Shown here: in pieces, positions 22,722-34,000 of the stretch
Position numbering within the stretch: the first letter of the stretch is position 1
Layout: every line of letters starts with the position of its first letter
Origin: Durusdinium trenchii
Lineage: Eukaryota > Sar > Dinophyceae > Suessiales > Symbiodiniaceae
Reading direction: 5' to 3'
NCBI GenBank assembly: GCA_963970005.1
Contig: CAXAMN010023695.1
Location: 415,082 to 479,081 of the forward strand
DNA: 64,000 bases
Notes under the pieces: model-generated
Seen by the model: the letters and a program-made list of their open reading frames with translations, nothing else
Databases searched by the model: none
What the model was told of the DNA's origin: nothing
Translations under genes and position numbers: made by a program

Positions 22722-23552
22722 TTGTTGATCAGCCGGAGCCGAAGTTTTCCCCAAGCCACGCCGACCCGTCAGGAAGTCATGGAAATGATCAGGGAGACGG
22801 CAGATGCAGTCATGCAACTGCTGAAACTCCTATTGACCATGCTCATGAATCAGGTCCAGACACAGGTGGAAGTGACTGCAGATCAGTTAGTGCCGAACGA
22901 ACATGCCTTACAGCTGCAACACCTGATGCAGGAAGTTCAGTGCCAGAAGACAATGTTGCAGGAGATCGCGAACAACCTGAAGACATCAGGAACTCTTTCC
23001 ACCTCAGGGACTCATCGATTGACGGAATGGGTCGACATCGAGGAAAGAGAAATTCATCGTTGGGAGGACGAAATGATGATGAACGAAACGGCCAAGGTGC
23101 CAATGCCAACGAGTCCAACTCGTCCCAAGTCGGCACCTCAACCTGCAAGTCCGACAACACCAAAGACAGCAAGTTCAGTCAATCTGCCTGGAGCAAGTGG
23201 AGCCCGATCCCGTCCGACAGAAGCACCCATGTTGAGTGGACCCATTCTGGCCCGCGGAGGAGCTCGCCGATCAGACGAAGGGGTGACGGAGACCGAGTTC
23301 AGTGCCCCACACGGCAAAGATCTTGCATGGACCCAGGATGCTATGACATCTTGGGGACGCAAAGTCATCAGCTGGGGAAAGAAGCATCCTGGCAAGATGT
23401 ACTATCAAGTGTACGAATCAGACGACCAGTACACGAGCTGGTGTTTAAGCCGCCTGAACAGCCTAGGAATGCCAGTGCTAGACTATGCCAAGTACAGTCA
23501 AGTACAGACTTGTCAACCTTTCAAGGACAGATGGAGCTGCTTCGCACCATAA
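22722..23552 (+). pseudogene. Polyprotein linker in the shifted frame
   Basis: The long frame from 22289 to 26137 stays open through this stretch, but its translation here is Ser/Asp/Gly-rich and unlike protein. The frame one base on is open for 276 codons and looks real: helical VMEMIRETADAVMQLLKLLL, MLQEIANNLK, then a proline-rich linker, GRKVISWGKKHPGKMYYQVY and DQYTSWCLSRLNSLGMPVLD. I infer that the native polyprotein ran in this second frame and returned to the first near 23510, giving two compensating shifts. No catalytic domain is recognised. The WCLSR phrase may be a small zinc-binding or DNA-binding part seen in related dinoflagellate polyproteins. Confidence 0.6.
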
Positions 23553-24060
23553 TTCGATCAAGACCAAAACATGTCTGGGTTGCTCCTGAGTGCGCGCCAT
23601 GGTGTGCATGGAACCGATTTAATGCCAAGCGAGGCATTCAGGCATTCGAAACCATTCAATCAATGCAAAGCCTTTCACGAGAACATTTGAAGTTGTGCGC
23701 ATTCATATGCAAGATCCAGATTGAAGGCGGAAGGCATTTTACAATGGAGAATCCAGGTGCATCCGGAGCATGGTCACAGCCTGAAACAAAAAACATTGTT
23801 CGACTCACTAAAGGTGTTGAATTCGACCAATGCCAGTTTGGGTTAAGGCATCCACAGAGTCAGAATCCCATGAAAAAGGCCACCAGATTGCAGACCAAAT
23901 CTCGAGAGATTGTCAGGAACATGGATGGAAGAACATGCAACGGGGAACATGTCCATCATCCCATTGCAGGAAGCTGTCAATTCAAAGGGAAGACATTCGC
24001 ATTGTCCAGGTTTGCTGCCTTTTATCCATACATGTTAGCGAGAAAAGCCGCAAAGGGGAT
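23548..24060 (+). CDS. Methyltransferase-like domain in the copia polyprotein
   Basis: Within the long frame, about 170 residues read RPKHVWVAPECAPWCAWNRF, then REHLKLCAFICKIQIEGGRHF, TMENPGASGAW, FDQCQFGLRHPQSQNPMKKATRL and CNGEHVHHPIAG. The PECAPWC and MENP blocks sit where cytosine-5 DNA methyltransferases have the PPC catalytic-loop motif and the ENV motif, and FDQC...G plus KKATRL resemble their later blocks. It is not a standard ending for a copia protease-integrase junction. Cytosine methyltransferases have been reported inside retrotransposons of Symbiodinium, to my knowledge. Here the catalytic loop is divergent, so activity is uncertain. An unrelated Rossmann-like domain is the alternative. 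Confidence 0.45.
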
Positions 24061-24815
24061 TCTATTCGAGAACCAACATCCTGATTGTCCAATCATTGAT
24101 GCATCAACAGCCATCGAAATGTCGTGCCCAGTTCGAGAAGCTGTAGACCCACCCGAGGATGAACCTGAAGCCAAGAAGAAGCGAGTTGAGGGCCCATCGG
24201 AAGACCCTGGCACTCGCAAGAGGGAATTGGAACCATATGAACCATATACAGTTTTGTCCGGACAACCATGGACTGATGTCATGAATAGACTTCAGAGCCT
24301 TTTGCCTAAGTCCGGAGCACAGAGCATTGATTTGGAAACTTGGCCAGGAAATTTCCTCGTCCAGCATTGTCAGATTCAGAAGGTACAAGAGATTAAAGCA
24401 ATTAAAGGTGTCGAGAAATTCATGATAGGAAATCATGCATATCCACACAGGCAAACCATCAGCCTTTGCAGGAAGACCCAAAGAATTATGGATCTTGGGG
24501 TTGAGGAATGGACAAAGATGCCACAAACACAGCAACGTAGGAAAGCCATTCCGAGTCACATCATGATCAGCATTTTTGGTGAGAATCCAAATGAATTGGA
24601 TGAGGACCAAGCCAAGTCCGAGCCAGTGCCGAGATCTAATCAAGCCGCGAAGCCCAAGAGCCAGTCAAGCCTGGGAGAGAAAATCTCTCCACCAATTCGT
24701 GCTGAAGCCTCAGGAGAAACACCCTCAAGTGAGAATAAAGGAGAGGTTTCCCAAACCAAGGCAGCCGAAAGTCTAGCACCTATCCCCACCTGGATGCCAG
24801 TATCAACCATAAACT

Positions 24816-26137
24816 CAGGACCAAAGTTTTTAGAACTCAATAGCAAGCAGCAATCCATGATTCGCAAGATGCATAATAATCTGGGACATCCTGTTTCCGA
24901 ACGTTTGAGTGAACACTTAAGTAGATTGGGTTTCACTGAACAAATGATTGAAGGAGCCAAAGATTATCAATGCCAGTCATGTGCAGAAAGAGTTCCACCA
25001 AAACTGACTACTCCAGGCAAGCTCAAAGAACCAAGGGAATTCAACGAAAGACTTGCTCTTGATGGATTTGAATGGAAAGGGGAAAAAGGGAACAAATACT
25101 ATGTGTTGCACTTTTTCGATGAAGCCACTCATTTTCATCTTGGCAGACGTTGTCAAAGAACCGCAGAAAGCACCATCAAAACCATGACAGAAACATGGAC
25201 CCATTGGGCAGGATCACCACAAGAGATTCAACATGATGAAGCTGGGGAGTTCATGAGTCAACCATGGAAAGATTTCCTACAGCAAGAGGGGATTCGTTCG
25301 CTAGTAAGTGCAGCACCCTGGCAGAGAGGTCGGATTGAGAGGCATGGAGGTGTGATTAAAGAAATGCTTAGTCGAATTGATAAGGAGCAGCCAATAACCA
25401 ACGAAAAGCAGTTCGACATGGCCTTGAGTCAATGCTTCCAAGCCAAAAACAGTCTGACCATTGTAAAAGGGTATAGTCCCGAGCAAGCCGTTTTAGGAAA
25501 ATCACGCAGACTGCCTGCTTCCATTTGTGGAGATGAAGAATTTACAGCTCACTCAATAGATCAACCAAAAGATACTAGATCAGAAGACTTCCTACAAAAG
25601 ATGGAAATAAGGACACTTGCCCGGAAAGCTCTCCTGGATGCTGACAACAGTCAAGCAATTCGTCGTGCCTTGAACCATCAATCCAGAGGACAAGAACATC
25701 CATGGAGATGTGGGGAGCTGTGCATGATATGGGACAAAAGAAAATCCCCAAATATGCTTGAAAAGGGACGATGGACTGGACCATGTCAGATTGTCATGGA
25801 AGAGAGCAGAACAATAGTTTGGGTGACACAAATGAACCGACTGTTACGAGTTGCAAAAGAAAATATTCGGCCAGTATCAATTCGTGAATTCAATAGGGTC
25901 GCAACCTTCCATCAGAGTTGTGAAGAAACTAAACTTCAAGCTATGGCAGAACAACTGAAGAAGCAATTGAAAGAAAGAAGTGGAATGTTTCAATTCTCTG
26001 ATTTGACGGAAGTGGAACCACCTCAACAACAAGCAGAAAACAGTGGACCCCAACCAGAAGAAGAACCTCACCGAAGGGATTCTGAAGCCGATATACCAAC
26101 GATAGAGCCAGCCAGCGTGAATGCCCGAGCCAAGTGA
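24816..26137 (+). CDS. Copia integrase
   Basis: The frame carries the N-terminal zinc-binding HHCC module (MHNNLGHP near 24870, CQSC near 24972) and the DDE catalytic core: Asp in LALDGFEW (about 25060), Asp in IQHDEAGEF (about 25233) and Glu in GRIERHGG (about 25338). The C-terminal part includes GYSPEQAVLGKSRRLPAS and a basic KGRWTGPCQIV segment typical after the core. It inserts the cDNA into the host chromosome. All three catalytic residues are present and the frame is uninterrupted here. The frame ends with a TGA at 26135-26137, followed by a run of eight G near 26219 and further frame changes before reverse transcriptase. Confidence 0.93.
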
Positions 26138-26266
26138 TTTGCCAAATGCAGAACCTGCAGCAGAGTCCGAAGAGCCTCCGAGGAGTGATCCTAATGGGGA
26201 AAGGGATCCGAATAGAGAGGGGGGGGAACAATGAATCAGTAGGCAGTAGGGGATTCAATTGATTTC

Positions 26267-28220
26267 ATGAATGAAGTTTACAATGTCAGCATTGTAGAAG
26301 CTAATGATCCAAACGCAGTCACAGTGCAAGATAATGGAACATTGTGGCCGTGCACCGAGAACATTCCGATAGAGAATGCCAATGTTTGCATGTTTGAATT
26401 TGATGTACCCACCAAATATCTGTCCGCATTTTGCACAGACCCATGTTTGCATGCCGAGCAGATGGTCCAGGCAGCAAAGAAGAATCATGTTGAAGTAGTA
26501 TATAAACACTTGAGCCCATCCGAAAGAGCAGAATTCGACCAGGCCAAAAACAAAGAACTTGGATGCTGGATTGAAACCTCCTCAATTGAGCCAATCTTAA
26601 GAGATTTATTAAAATACATCCGTCCAGGATAATGTCTTCTCGATGGATATTGACGTGGAAGGTTGACCCCAATTCACCCCAAGGAAGAAAAGCCAAAGCT
26701 AGTAGTAAGAGGTTTTGAGGACCCTGATGCAGCTTCAGTGAGTACTGAATCACCTACATTGTCTCGAGATGGCCGTATGGTGATCCTCCAAGAAGTCAGC
26801 AGCAGAGGGTGGAATTTGCAAAGTTTTGACATCAAAACTGCATTTTTGCGTGGTAGGTCTGATGAAAGGGTTCTAGCAATGCAGCCAGTTGTGGAACTAC
26901 AAACTTCATCTCAAGTCCAATGAAGTTTGCCTTTTGAAGGACAATGCTTATGGGAGAGTGGATGCACCCCTTCTGTTTTACAAAGAGTTCAGAAAGAATC
27001 TTGAAGCCGAAGGATTCCAAGCCCACCCATTGGACGCATGCCTGTTTATTCTTCGTAATCCCAATGAACCAAATAAACTCGAAGGAGTTTTAGGCAATCA
27101 TGTTGATGACGGGATTGGAGGGGGAACGGAAGTGTTTGAAAAGGCACTGGAAAGAATCCAGAAGAAGCTGCCGTTTGGACAAAGGGAATACAAGAAGTTT
27201 CGGTTCACAGGTCTTGACATTGAACAGAATCCAGACAACTCAATTCGTATCAGTCAAGCCGATTATATCCAGAAGATTGCTCCCATTGATGTGCCGAAAC
27301 CTCGTAGAAAGGATGAAAAATCTGCAGTCACAGCACCCGAGCTACAACAGCTGAGAGCTCTTTGCGGAAGTTTACAGTATGCTGCAGTGCTTTCGAGGCC
27401 AGATCTTGCAGCCAAAGTGGCATTTCTCCAAAAGAAAATACCAAATGCATGTGTTTCAGATTTGATGGAAGGAAACAAAATATTGAGAGAAGCCAAGAAC
27501 ACAGCCGAAACCTCTATTTTGATCCAGCCAATTCCCATTGATCAGATAACATTTGCAAGTTTTGGAGATGCAAGTTTTGCTTCGGAAAGCCAAATGAAAG
27601 CTCAGCAAGGATTGTTCGTCATGGCCACTACAAAGAAACTTGAACAAAATGAGACCTCCGAGTTTTCTCCTTTAGCATGGGGTTCCAAACAGATTGCACG
27701 AGTAGTAAGGTCCACCCTAAGTGCTGAAGCATATGCCATGTCGAGCTCTCTGGATAAGTGAACATGGATTAGATGCCTATGGGGTTTTCTGAATGATCCA
27801 AAGTTTCAATGGCAGAAACCTGAAAGGGCACTCCAGAGTCATCCTAAGGCCCTCCTGATCACGGATTGCAAATCTCTCTATGATTTAGTAACCAAATTAG
27901 CCATCCCAAACTGTCAGGAATGCAGGACCACGATAGAGGTGATGCAGATTAAGGAGCAGTCAGAAGGAAATGCTCAATGCCGATGGATCTCCACTGCTAT
28001 CATGTTAGCAGACTGCTTAACGAAACCCATGGATGCAAGTTTCTTACGAAAAGTTCTGGCCATCGGACGCTTTCGAATTTTTGATGAGACAAAGACCTTG
28101 AAAACAAACGCCAATAGGAAGTTCGGTGAACGATGGGCGGAAGGATTTAGAAACTTAGCAACTGATTCATTTCGAAAAGAAAAACAGAATGTGTGTGAAT
28201 TTAATGGAAGTTCACCATGA
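26267..28220 (+). pseudogene. Copia reverse transcriptase and RNase H, broken
   Basis: Pieces in several frames together form the copia reverse transcriptase: WILTWKVDPNSPQGRKAK near 26640, KLVVRGFEDPD, SFDIKTAFLRG near 26824 (first catalytic Asp), then NAYGRVDAPLLFYKEF, GNHVDDGIG near 27100 (the YVDD box as HVDD) and LRALCGSLQYAAVLSRPDLA. RNase H follows: ASFGDASFA, RSTLSAEAYAMSSSLDK, ITDCKSLYDL and STAIMLADCLTKPM. Breaks: a stop at 26630-26632, frame changes near 26640-26700 and 26890-26925, and an in-frame TGA at 27759-27761 inside RNase H. The last nine codons lie within the 3' LTR and end with the TGA at 28218-28220. Confidence 0.9.
28174..28193 (+). other. Polypurine tract
   Basis: GAAAAGAAAAACAGAATGTG ends at the first base of the 3' LTR. 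It is almost all purine and stands where plus-strand priming starts. Confidence 0.75.
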
Positions 28221-28443
28221 ACCCTTCGAATGAATCAACCAAGCAGTTCGATCCGACGGCAGCGGCAGTTCGAAGCAATCGAGCATGTGTACGAGGATGC
28301 CAAACAAAATGTTTGGCTCAAGGGTTGAGCAGACTCACAGGAGGACAGGACACGGCTGAAACAAGCACGGCCGCTTGGGGGACGTTTGATAGGAGGTAGG
28401 TTGTAGGTAGGGAGCTACCTTTGTGGTTCCTATCGGAATCACA
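28194..28443 (+). repeat. 3' LTR of the copia element
   Basis: 250 bases, matching the 5' LTR except for G/A in TTTRATGG and 12 extra bases (AAGTTCACCATG). The spliced-leader-like motif is at 28312-28322. The end CACA is followed by the right target duplication GTTATA (28444-28449). Confidence 0.93.
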
Positions 28444-28449
28444 GTTATA

Positions 28450-30044
28450 TATATATGTATATATGAACGGTATATATATTAAAATATTTATTATGTATTG
28501 AACAAACATAAGGAATGTGTATGTCAGGTTTGGTAGAAACTGACCAAGAATGTCAATAGCTGCTTTTCGAGATGCACTATGACAAAGCCAAAGCGGTCCC
28601 CCACGACTCACAATGATCACATCCTATCAAAAGCGAAAAATTACAAAAAAAAATACTCGAAAACCACTGATACTCTTGACAGCCCAACAATCCCCAACAT
28701 CGCGGCATCCCACCTCAAAGAGAACACAACGATACAATCGAGCCACCTCAGGCTGAAGCTCAAGCACCCCATCGCCCTCCCCGCCCAAGGTCCGACTGGT
28801 CCCCCGCTGAGCAACGGACCTCTTTCAAACCAGAGATTACGCGCGGTGAAGCCGCAGCCATCAGGCACCATCCACACCCTACATGTTCTTAGGGGCAACG
28901 ACGCTACTAGGGGCTCCTGGCATCGCTACTACTAAAAAGAAGCTACTAGTGACAGGAGAGAAGCTACTAGTCTTTTGTTTTTTTACATTACTTGCATGGG
29001 GAGTGACCTTCTTTCGATGCCTGTTTCGCTCTCACCTTGTCTGATTTGTTCCTTGGGTTCCAGAAGATTGCATGACTACGCATAACCTGATTGAAACCTC
29101 ACCATCAGTCAAGGGCTTCCGAGCATCAATCCAGAATCTTGCATGAAGTGTCTTTGATCTCATTCCCTCGTCGGCAACAGCAATTGGAAACAGACCGGCT
29201 GAACTCATTCTGATTTGCTAAATTCATACATGTGGGCCATGGAATAGGATCCCAGAGAACCCAATGTACAACTCTGTCTGCATCTCGCACATGTTGCGCT
29301 CGGCAAGGTGTGGGAAATGCTATTTACGCAGTCATCTGTTCAATGAAATCAAAGGGCGTTCCATTGCCGGATGAACTGTACAACCCAGCAAGAGCCACCA
29401 AACAAAAGTTGGCCATGAAACCTGCTAAGACCAAACTGAACTACACTTCTCATGTTGGCACACGACCTCCAAGAGCCTTTGCAAGAGCCTCATCCACCAT
29501 ATCCTGGCTGAGCATCACTGAGTTTTCTTCAAGTAGCTGCTCATTGAAACAGCTTTCTTCAAACACTTGCCTGGCGAGTCCTCGGGCTCTGATATCTCAA
29601 TTTGGCTCACAATTTAGCTCACAAGGTGACGGAAAAGGTCTGTCGATGCTTCAAACATCTGCGTGCTACGTCTTTTTCTGCATCTGTAAGCTACGTCTTC
29701 TCAGCTTGTGGCGTTGAAGGCTCGGGAGCCTTCTTCAGTTCCTCTTCCACTTGCTCTGGCCTAGGGGCAAACGTCCCTAGGACGGACTGACTAGGAAGAA
29801 GAGTTGAAAAACAGTTCATTACGCTGAACTAACAGGTCTGGTTCCCACAATGATGCCCAGGTTCCCATCAATGTTGGAAAGCTGGATAGGCACTTATTGT
29901 ATTGTATTTCACCCTAAGTCTACTGGCTACTGGTATGTGATTGCTGCAGCCCTCAACGCTATTTCTCAACTCCTCCGCGAAAGAAATGGTTTTTGCAGCA
30001 TCGGACTGGCTTCGAAGTGGAGCTCATCTTCTGACAGTTCTCTT
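28450..30044. other. Non-coding stretch with TA-rich start
   Basis: Begins with a TA-rich tract (to about 28500) that the copia element targeted, includes the CTAGTAGC cluster at 28909-28971, and has no recognisable protein-coding region. Possible 3' flanking sequence of the WD40-like gene lies at its right end. Confidence 0.5.
28909..28971. repeat. CTAGTAGC repeat cluster
   Basis: Contains GCTACTAGGGGCTCCTGGC, ATCGCTACTACT and two AGCTACTAG cores, the reverse orientation of the phrase at 13645 and 17690. Confidence 0.85.
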
Positions 30045-31037
30045 TTATGTTCTTACATCAAGGGTTTCAACCATTCCATTCTTAAGTCCAGCGAGTAGGT
30101 TCACAACTGGTCCAGCAACACCAGAGTCCAAACTGGCCACAACAGAGTTGAGATCCATGACGACGTCTTGCTTCGTTTGGTCACAAAAACGCAGATCCAC
30201 AAATGCAAGCTGACAACCCAATCCTACCAGAAGCTTGTTCTCTCCAACTAGACAAGCAGCATTTGCTTGGGCATCACACTCCAACTTCCCAACCACAGCT
30301 CCAGCACGACTGTCAACCCAAGAAACACCATCCGAATGACACACAATAGTGTACTCTTCGCAGTCAATGATTTGTCGAACCCAAGAGCCTGCACTGACCG
30401 TTGTGGACCAAACGGAGTCACACGAGCTTGATCCCAACTGCCAAAGCTTCAGTGCACCACCCGTTCCACCACTGTAAAGGAATTTTCCCCAGCACAAAGA
30501 GGTCACCTCCTGCAAGCCGTGGGGGTTCGGCGCCAAACATCTGACGCAGATCTCCGCGTCTCCACGCAGATCTTCCGGCGCAAAGATCGCCAAAGCGTCC
30601 TTCGAGATGGATGCCACCAAGCTTGGTCCCGAAGTCAGAGCTCGGCACCCACGCGTGTGGAAGAAGCAGCGCTGCACAGGCTGAAGGCCGGCTGTGGGAG
30701 TGAGGTCATAGACTTTCAGGGATTCGCCTGGGGTTGGGATGAGGCCGGCAGAGACGGCGACCAGCAGCCAATGCTCAGAGATCTCTAAAAAATCGTTCAA
30801 AAAGCCGCCCACATGAAGTTCTTTGAGCTGGGAGGGTGCCTCGTACCCAGGCTCTGCCCAGTGACGAAGCAAAGCCGAATCCCAACATCCAGTGTAAACT
30901 TCATGTGAGTCATTGGCGCAAGCCATGCGGATCACATTCACCTGGGCATCATGCGCTTGCCAGCATGTGACCCTTCTACATCGGTCTGTCGTCAACAGCT
31001 CGTCCAGTTCCTCCCAATCAAAATCAGGGTCGTACAT
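30045..31037 (-). CDS. WD40-repeat-like protein
   Basis: A single uninterrupted frame of 330 residues from the ATG at 31037-31035 (MYDPDFDWEELDELL) to a stop at 30045-30047. After an acidic N-terminus it shows repeated beta-propeller units: CWQAHDAQVNVIRMACAND with VYTGCWDSALLRHW, VTSLCWGKFLYSGGTGGALKLWQ, ECEEYTIVCHSDG-like strands and LLVGLGCQLAFVDLR. The GH-like start and the WD-like end (HW, LWQ) of each blade are present but degenerate, and about five to seven blades fit the length. Such propellers act as protein-binding platforms; the partner cannot be told from sequence. No intron interrupts it, unlike the PCP gene, which may reflect a retroposed origin. Codon use is typical of the host genes here. 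Confidence 0.75.
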   Translation of the reverse strand: MYDPDFDWEELDELLTTDRCRRVTCWQAHDAQVNVIRMACANDSHEVYTGCWDSALLRHWAEPGYEAPSQLKELHVGGFLNDFLEISEHWLLVAVSAGLIPTPGESLKVYDLTPTAGLQPVQRCFFHTRGCRALTSGPSLVASISKDALAIFAPEDLRGDAEICVRCLAPNPHGLQEVTSLCWGKFLYSGGTGGALKLWQLGSSSCDSVWSTTVSAGSWVRQIIDCEEYTIVCHSDGVSWVDSRAGAVVGKLECDAQANAACLVGENKLLVGLGCQLAFVDLRFCDQTKQDVVMDLNSVVASLDSGVAGPVVNLLAGLKNGMVETLDVRT

Positions 31038-34000
31038 GGGACTCAGGGACTGGTTGCCTCACCATGGCCTCACCGGGTTTTGCAGCACTGAGCCACTGAG
31101 CCAGAGCCATTCGAGCGGAGCTCAGGCTGCCAAGTCCAGCTTGCCTCCGGTGCCTCTATTGCGTCACATGTCATACTGGAATCTGGAACCCAAAGCTCCT
31201 AAACTGTGATTCCCAAAGAGTATGACAAAATTTGAGTTGACCCCACCTCTCTTGTCTGAGTCCTTCTCTATTTTGGAATGAGGATCCAAGCTGCTCCAAT
31301 CTTCTTAATCTACAGCTCGGGACCCAAGCCGAGAAATCCCGCTGAATTACAGCAATGGTGGTGTCTACAAAAATAGAACAACCTCTGCCGCCTCTGCCGT
31401 TTTCTTTGGTTTACGTGGCTACTTCACTTGGACGAGGTCACTGCAATTTGCTTGGACGTCAAGAGGACAGGACCCGGTTTCATAGCGGTTGGATGCAAAC
31501 CGAATTCCAGGGTGATGAAAGCTATCATAATCAGAGTGAGAGTTTCAGGTGGCCCAGACAAAAGCTGCTCAAATGTTTGCCAGCACTGTTTTCCATCATA
31601 GCGAACATTAGCCAGGACCTTTTAAAGTGGCATGCAAAGTGAAAGCTACGGATTCTACTGGGTGCCCCTTCTTCAAAGAGCTCAGACTGTAACATTGCCA
31701 TAAAAGCCGCTCCGTCCAGGAGAGCTGGATTCATTAGGATTCATTGGATTTGAGTCCGTCCAGTCCCAGCGAAAAATGCGGAAGAATGAAAGGCCCAGGT
31801 TCAAAAGTTCTTCTGCATTGAAGCCAAGCCACGTCAAGAACTCTGCTGGCTTGGCACGTTGGTTCACTGCGACCTGATGCACAGAAAAATGACATGAAGG
31901 ATCTTGGCATTGGGATGTCGCTGTTGTATAAATCACCTTTCGCAACTGGATTCGGCATTAGTTGGATTTTGAATGCTGCACAAAGTTGTGCCACCGACTT
32001 CACGGAACCTTTCTTTGTTGGCACGGCCGGTCACATCTAACAATTGAGCTCGACATGGAAGATGAACAAAACTATCCACATCCTCTGAGCCACTGAGTGG
32101 CTGAAAAGGTTTTTGAGATCTCACTGACTGCACGCTATCGCAGCGCACTCTTGGGGGCCCACCGACACAGAACCCATCAAAGCAGTTCCCTCCACCTGGC
32201 GTCGGATTTGGTCGACCCCGTAATGACAAACAACGCCCAGAACCACGCCTTGATGGTGATCACCGGACTCGCTGCCTGGTGCAAAAAGCGCAGGCGACCA
32301 CGGCGGCCCCGTCCATTTTGGGGTCCGGACAGTCTGTGGAATCGAATGCGTCGCTGCTGAATAGACGCCACCTGTGCCGCCAAACCTGTCGCAACTCGCG
32401 AGGGTTTTCTAGACATTTAGAGACGAGCCAAGGTGCAACACTGGCACCAGACACACGGCGAAAAACTTAAGGTGTTCACCCACCCATGATTGCTTGGCCA
32501 TTCTGCTCAACTGCGACTCCTGTAAGAGCTGGCGAACATCAACCGCAAAAGGTCAAAATGAAGCCAACTTCATTGGAGCAACGCCAAGTATCGACTGGAA
32601 GTGTGGTTGGTCCCACCTGGTGGAACGATCAGGGTGACTCCACCCCAGAAAGCCTCCGGAAAACCAAAATACCAAAGTCTGCGCGACAAATGGAAATATG
32701 AAAAAACAAACACAAAAATGCATTGAAGCACCCGCCTTCGTGAAAACCGTGTACGATTGGTACTTAAAAAGGGCCTCTGCAAATGCTCACACGGGGCAAT
32801 GAAGAGTGTGAAAATGATTTTGTCCTGTGAAAAGTCCACAGTGGCTCCACCTGCATTTCAATGACATCAGCAAATTGCAACGTCAAATCACACAATGAAA
32901 GCCAACCAACCTGCAATGGCTTTGACATTTAACTCCTGCTGTCATGCACAGTAACATGTTGGATATGTTGGTATTTCCTTCTCTGTTTCACTTGAGTGAA
33001 GCAACTCCTGCTCTGGCACCCAACGGCCATATTGATTGCTGGCGCCAAAGATGCCCGTGAAGCTCGACATAGTGTGAACAAAAATGTTCTCGACAGTGAA
33101 GTGAAATTCCAAAACAACAACTTGACAAATGATTGGCTTTGTGAAAGGAGAAGGAATGCATGCACATGAAAACTCGTAAACTGCAACCGCGGCTGTGTTG
33201 CTCTCTGCAAAACACATTTTACGCTTTTGAGCCGAAAAATGCACAATTGGTCATAGCTGCAAGTGCTTGACCAAACAACACCAAAATGTCTGCTTAATTG
33301 CGTTGTCACAAAGAATTCCGAGCACCATCTTGCTTTTAAAAACCCCAGCTGATGCTGGTGGCAATGGCACACACGCCACAACTACGCACAACTCATGTTG
33401 TTGTCCCGGTCTCTTAGAATGCGTCCATCAAGAACTTCAAAAGTCATCGAACTTAGAATGCCTGCCCCGACCCTGGAACTTAGAACGCCTCCTCACACCC
33501 ACAACGTCCCTTGCATTCCGGCAAACTGATGGAGTCTCCAGAATCTTTTGTCCAAATGTGACCGTGCCAGAAATGCAACAAACTCTGAAAAATCAACCCC
33601 TGCGCTCTTCAGATCACCAAAAATATGCACGCACCACTGGGCAGAACTCCGCCATAAAGCTTCATGCATTGGAGTGCGATTTTGTCAAAAAAGAAGCATG
33701 GTGTGTTCAATTCATCTTGAGCACGGAAGAAGGTGTGTTTGTGTGTTGATGCCAAGTCACAGCTTTGATGCCGTGCTTTGGCTGGAACGGCCAGGATCAA
33801 CCAGGGGCGGAAAGGGTGGTTTTTTTCAATGTGTATGTGTGAACATGTGTGTGCGCATGTGAAAATACGCATGCAAGTGTGCATGTTTTCACTGCCGACG
33901 GATTGAAATGCATTCCGAAAAACTGTAGATATCACAGAAACCAAACCTGCAGGTTTCGAGTGAAAAATCATCGACCCTGTTTAATGCCGTTCAATGCTGT

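Larger units (their letters stand above)
20607..28449 (+). mobile_element. Ty1/copia-type LTR retrotransposon, complete but frame-damaged
   Basis: The whole element is bounded by the 6-base direct repeat GTTATA at 20607-20612 and 28444-28449. Inside are two LTRs with TGTG...CACA ends, a primer binding site, gag with a zinc knuckle, a degenerate protease region, a methyltransferase-like segment, integrase, reverse transcriptase, RNase H and a polypurine tract. The order integrase before reverse transcriptase defines the copia superfamily. The LTRs differ by one substitution and one 12-base indel over about 238 aligned bases, which points to recent insertion. The coding region is nevertheless broken by several frameshifts and in-frame stops. 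Confidence 0.93.

Noticed and set aside
31682..32229. Two minus-strand frames with QRAKPAEFLTWLGFNAEELL and GRANKERFREVGGTTLCSIQ
   Set aside because: Each reads like protein, and AG|GT borders exist between them, but joining them runs into a stop in the needed phase, so I could not build a gene.
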